A stretch of 21,039 nucleotides of DNA. It comes from CAYNFH01 sp964396385. GTDB taxonomy: Bacteria; Armatimonadota; Chthonomonadetes; Chthonomonadales; CAJBBX01. Under the pieces are notes generated by a model, which worked only from the letters and a program-made list of their open reading frames with translations, ran no database searches and had not been told where the DNA came from. Of the stretch, positions 19,929 through 21,039 are shown piece after piece. The first letter of the stretch is position 1. Every line of letters begins with the position of its first letter. Location: assembly GCA_964396385.1 (NCBI GenBank), contig CAYNFH010000107.1, positions 1 through 21,039 on the forward strand, in the 5' to 3' direction. The position numbers were made by a program, and so were the translations under genes.

Positions 19929-21039
19929 TCCATGGAATGGCCGCGATGGTAACTCTGCTTCTGGCCTGCCCATTCAATCCGCCAAAGGCGCATCCGATGC
20001 ATCCGAAGGGCTACGTCTGCTACCGCGCGACCTCGCCGCTGACAATCGATGGGAAGCTCGACGAGGCGGTGTGGAAGGGGGCGCCCTGGACGGATGAATT
20101 CGTAGACATTGAGGGCGATGCCAAGCCCCGGCCCCGCTTCCGCACGCGGGCCAAGCTGCTGTGGGACGACCAGTACCTCTATATCGGCGCGGAGCTGGAG
20201 GAGCCGAACGTCTGGGCCACTCTCACTCAGCACGACGCCATCATCTTCCAGGACAACGACTTCGAGGTGTTCATAGACCCGGACGGCGACAACCACAACT
20301 ACTACGAGATAGAGATCAACGCCCTCAACACGGAGTGGGACCTGCGGCTGGTGAAGCCGTACCGCGACGGCGGCCCGGCCCTGAACGAATGGGAGATCCC
20401 CGGCTTTCGGAGCGCGGTGCCCGTAAACGGCACGCTCAACGACCCGCGGGACACGGACCGCGGCTGGTCCGTGGAGATGGCGATCCCGTGGAAGGCGCTG
20501 GCGGAGTTCGCCAACCGGCCCACTCCACCCCACCCCGAGGACCAGTGGCGTGTGAACTTCTCCCGCGTGGAGTGGGAGACCACCGTGGAGAACGGCCGGT
20601 ACGTGAAGGTGCGCGGCAAGCGAGAGGACAACTGGGTGTGGTCGCCTCAGGGCGTGGTGGACATGCACCGTCCGGAGCGGTGGGGCTACGTGCAGTTCTC
20701 CGCCAGGCCGCCCGGCACGGACCGTTTCCACCCGGACCCCTCGCTTCCGGCGCGCGACTACCTCATGCGGCTCTACTATGCCGAGCGCCACTACCACGAG
20801 CAGCATGGGAAATGGGCGGCCAGCCTGAAGGAACTGGGGGCGGGGACGCCTCCGGCAGGCGTCACGAGTCCTACCATCCGAATCACTCCAGACGGATACG
20901 AAGCTACCGTGGAGTATCGAACCCGCGGACGGGGCAATCTCCTGCACGTTCGGCAGGATTCGCGGCTATGGGTCGATGGCGGGGTGTCATCCCGAACACG
21001 GGTGAGCCGCGCTTTGGCCGCGATAGCGGACAGCGGCGA
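19925..21039 (+). CDS. CBM9-like carbohydrate-binding lipoprotein (3' end beyond the window)
   Basis: About 371 residues are visible and the frame is open to the right edge. The N-terminus MIHGMAAMVTLLLAC is a short lipoprotein signal with lipobox LLAC (Cys15). A CBM9-like domain of the DOMON/cytochrome-type sugar-binding kind follows: LTIDGKLDEAVWKGAPWTD, KLLWDDQYLYIGAELEEPN, DNDFEVFIDPDGDNHNYYE, RGWSVEMAIPWKALAEF, QWRVNFSRVEW and ERWGYVQFS. It should bind sugars at the cell surface. The C-terminal part after about residue 265 is helical then beta, and near the end (RLWVDGG) it continues as low-complexity SSRTRVSRALAA with no stop before the edge. The GTG start with the GTGA overlap indicates translation coupled to the hydrolase. 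Confidence 0.82.
   Translation, partial: MIHGMAAMVTLLLACPFNPPKAHPMHPKGYVCYRATSPLTIDGKLDEAVWKGAPWTDEFVDIEGDAKPRPRFRTRAKLLWDDQYLYIGAELEEPNVWATLTQHDAIIFQDNDFEVFIDPDGDNHNYYEIEINALNTEWDLRLVKPYRDGGPALNEWEIPGFRSAVPVNGTLNDPRDTDRGWSVEMAIPWKALAEFANRPTPPHPEDQWRVNFSRVEWETTVENGRYVKVRGKREDNWVWSPQGVVDMHRPERWGYVQFSARPPGTDRFHPDPSLPARDYLMRLYYAERHYHEQHGKWAASLKELGAGTPPAGVTSPTIRITPDGYEATVEYRTRGRGNLLHVRQDSRLWVDGGVSSRTRVSRALAAIADSG

Noticed and set aside
19649..20947. A 432-codon minus-strand open frame
   Set aside because: It is antisense to the hydrolase and the CBM9-like gene, both with conserved motifs; it is a GC-driven shadow.

Overview
The window is high-GC bacterial DNA with short intergenic gaps, GTG and TTG starts, and many secreted or sugar-related genes. 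GC sampled by eye is about 68% or more over most of it. The gene content (an HpnB-type glycosyltransferase, a large GH2 beta-galactosidase, CBM9-like, SMP-30, creatininase-like and PD40 proteins, heptanucleotide tandem repeats) suggests a free-living heterotroph of the Armatimonadota/Planctomycetota/Chloroflexota kind. That placement is inference only. No rRNA or tRNA was seen. No gene-free stretch exceeds about 150 bases.

Left part (1-7900). The end of an unidentified gene is followed by a secreted PD40 propeller protein with a hairpin after it. Next come a small unknown gene, a FucU/RbsD-type sugar mutarotase and an HpnB-like glycosyltransferase, all on the plus strand. A CPA1-type Na+/H+ antiporter lies on the minus strand. 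Divergent from it is a secreted permuted papain-like amidase with an Ig-like region, and then a minus-strand membrane protein with HEAT-like repeats.

Middle (8020-15522). A lacZ-type GH2 beta-galactosidase is split by a 2-nt frameshift just after its nucleophile motif. It is followed by a lower-GC restriction-modification island (about 53-55% GC in sampled lines). The island has a plus-strand Eco29kI-type GIY-YIG endonuclease, an amino-methyltransferase with an N-terminal excisionase-like HTH behind its own sigma70 promoter, and a small basic protein. Convergent with these are a second, longer Eco29kI-type endonuclease and an antitoxin-like gene. Two antitoxin-like small genes flank the island.

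Right part (15571-21039). A secreted protein of unknown function is divergent from a small unknown gene. Then follow an SMP-30/gluconolactonase-like protein, a creatininase-family hydrolase, an epoxide-hydrolase-like alpha/beta hydrolase and a CBM9-like lipoprotein that runs off the edge. The last four are co-oriented, and the last two overlap at GTGA.

The most unusual structural signal is a set of about ten heptanucleotide (7-bp) tandem arrays, nearly all exactly four units (28 nt) long. They lie between genes and also inside two conserved enzyme genes (hpnB-like and lacZ) without breaking the frame. Several arrays share the same heptamer in direct or inverted orientation. None was seen in the restriction-modification island.
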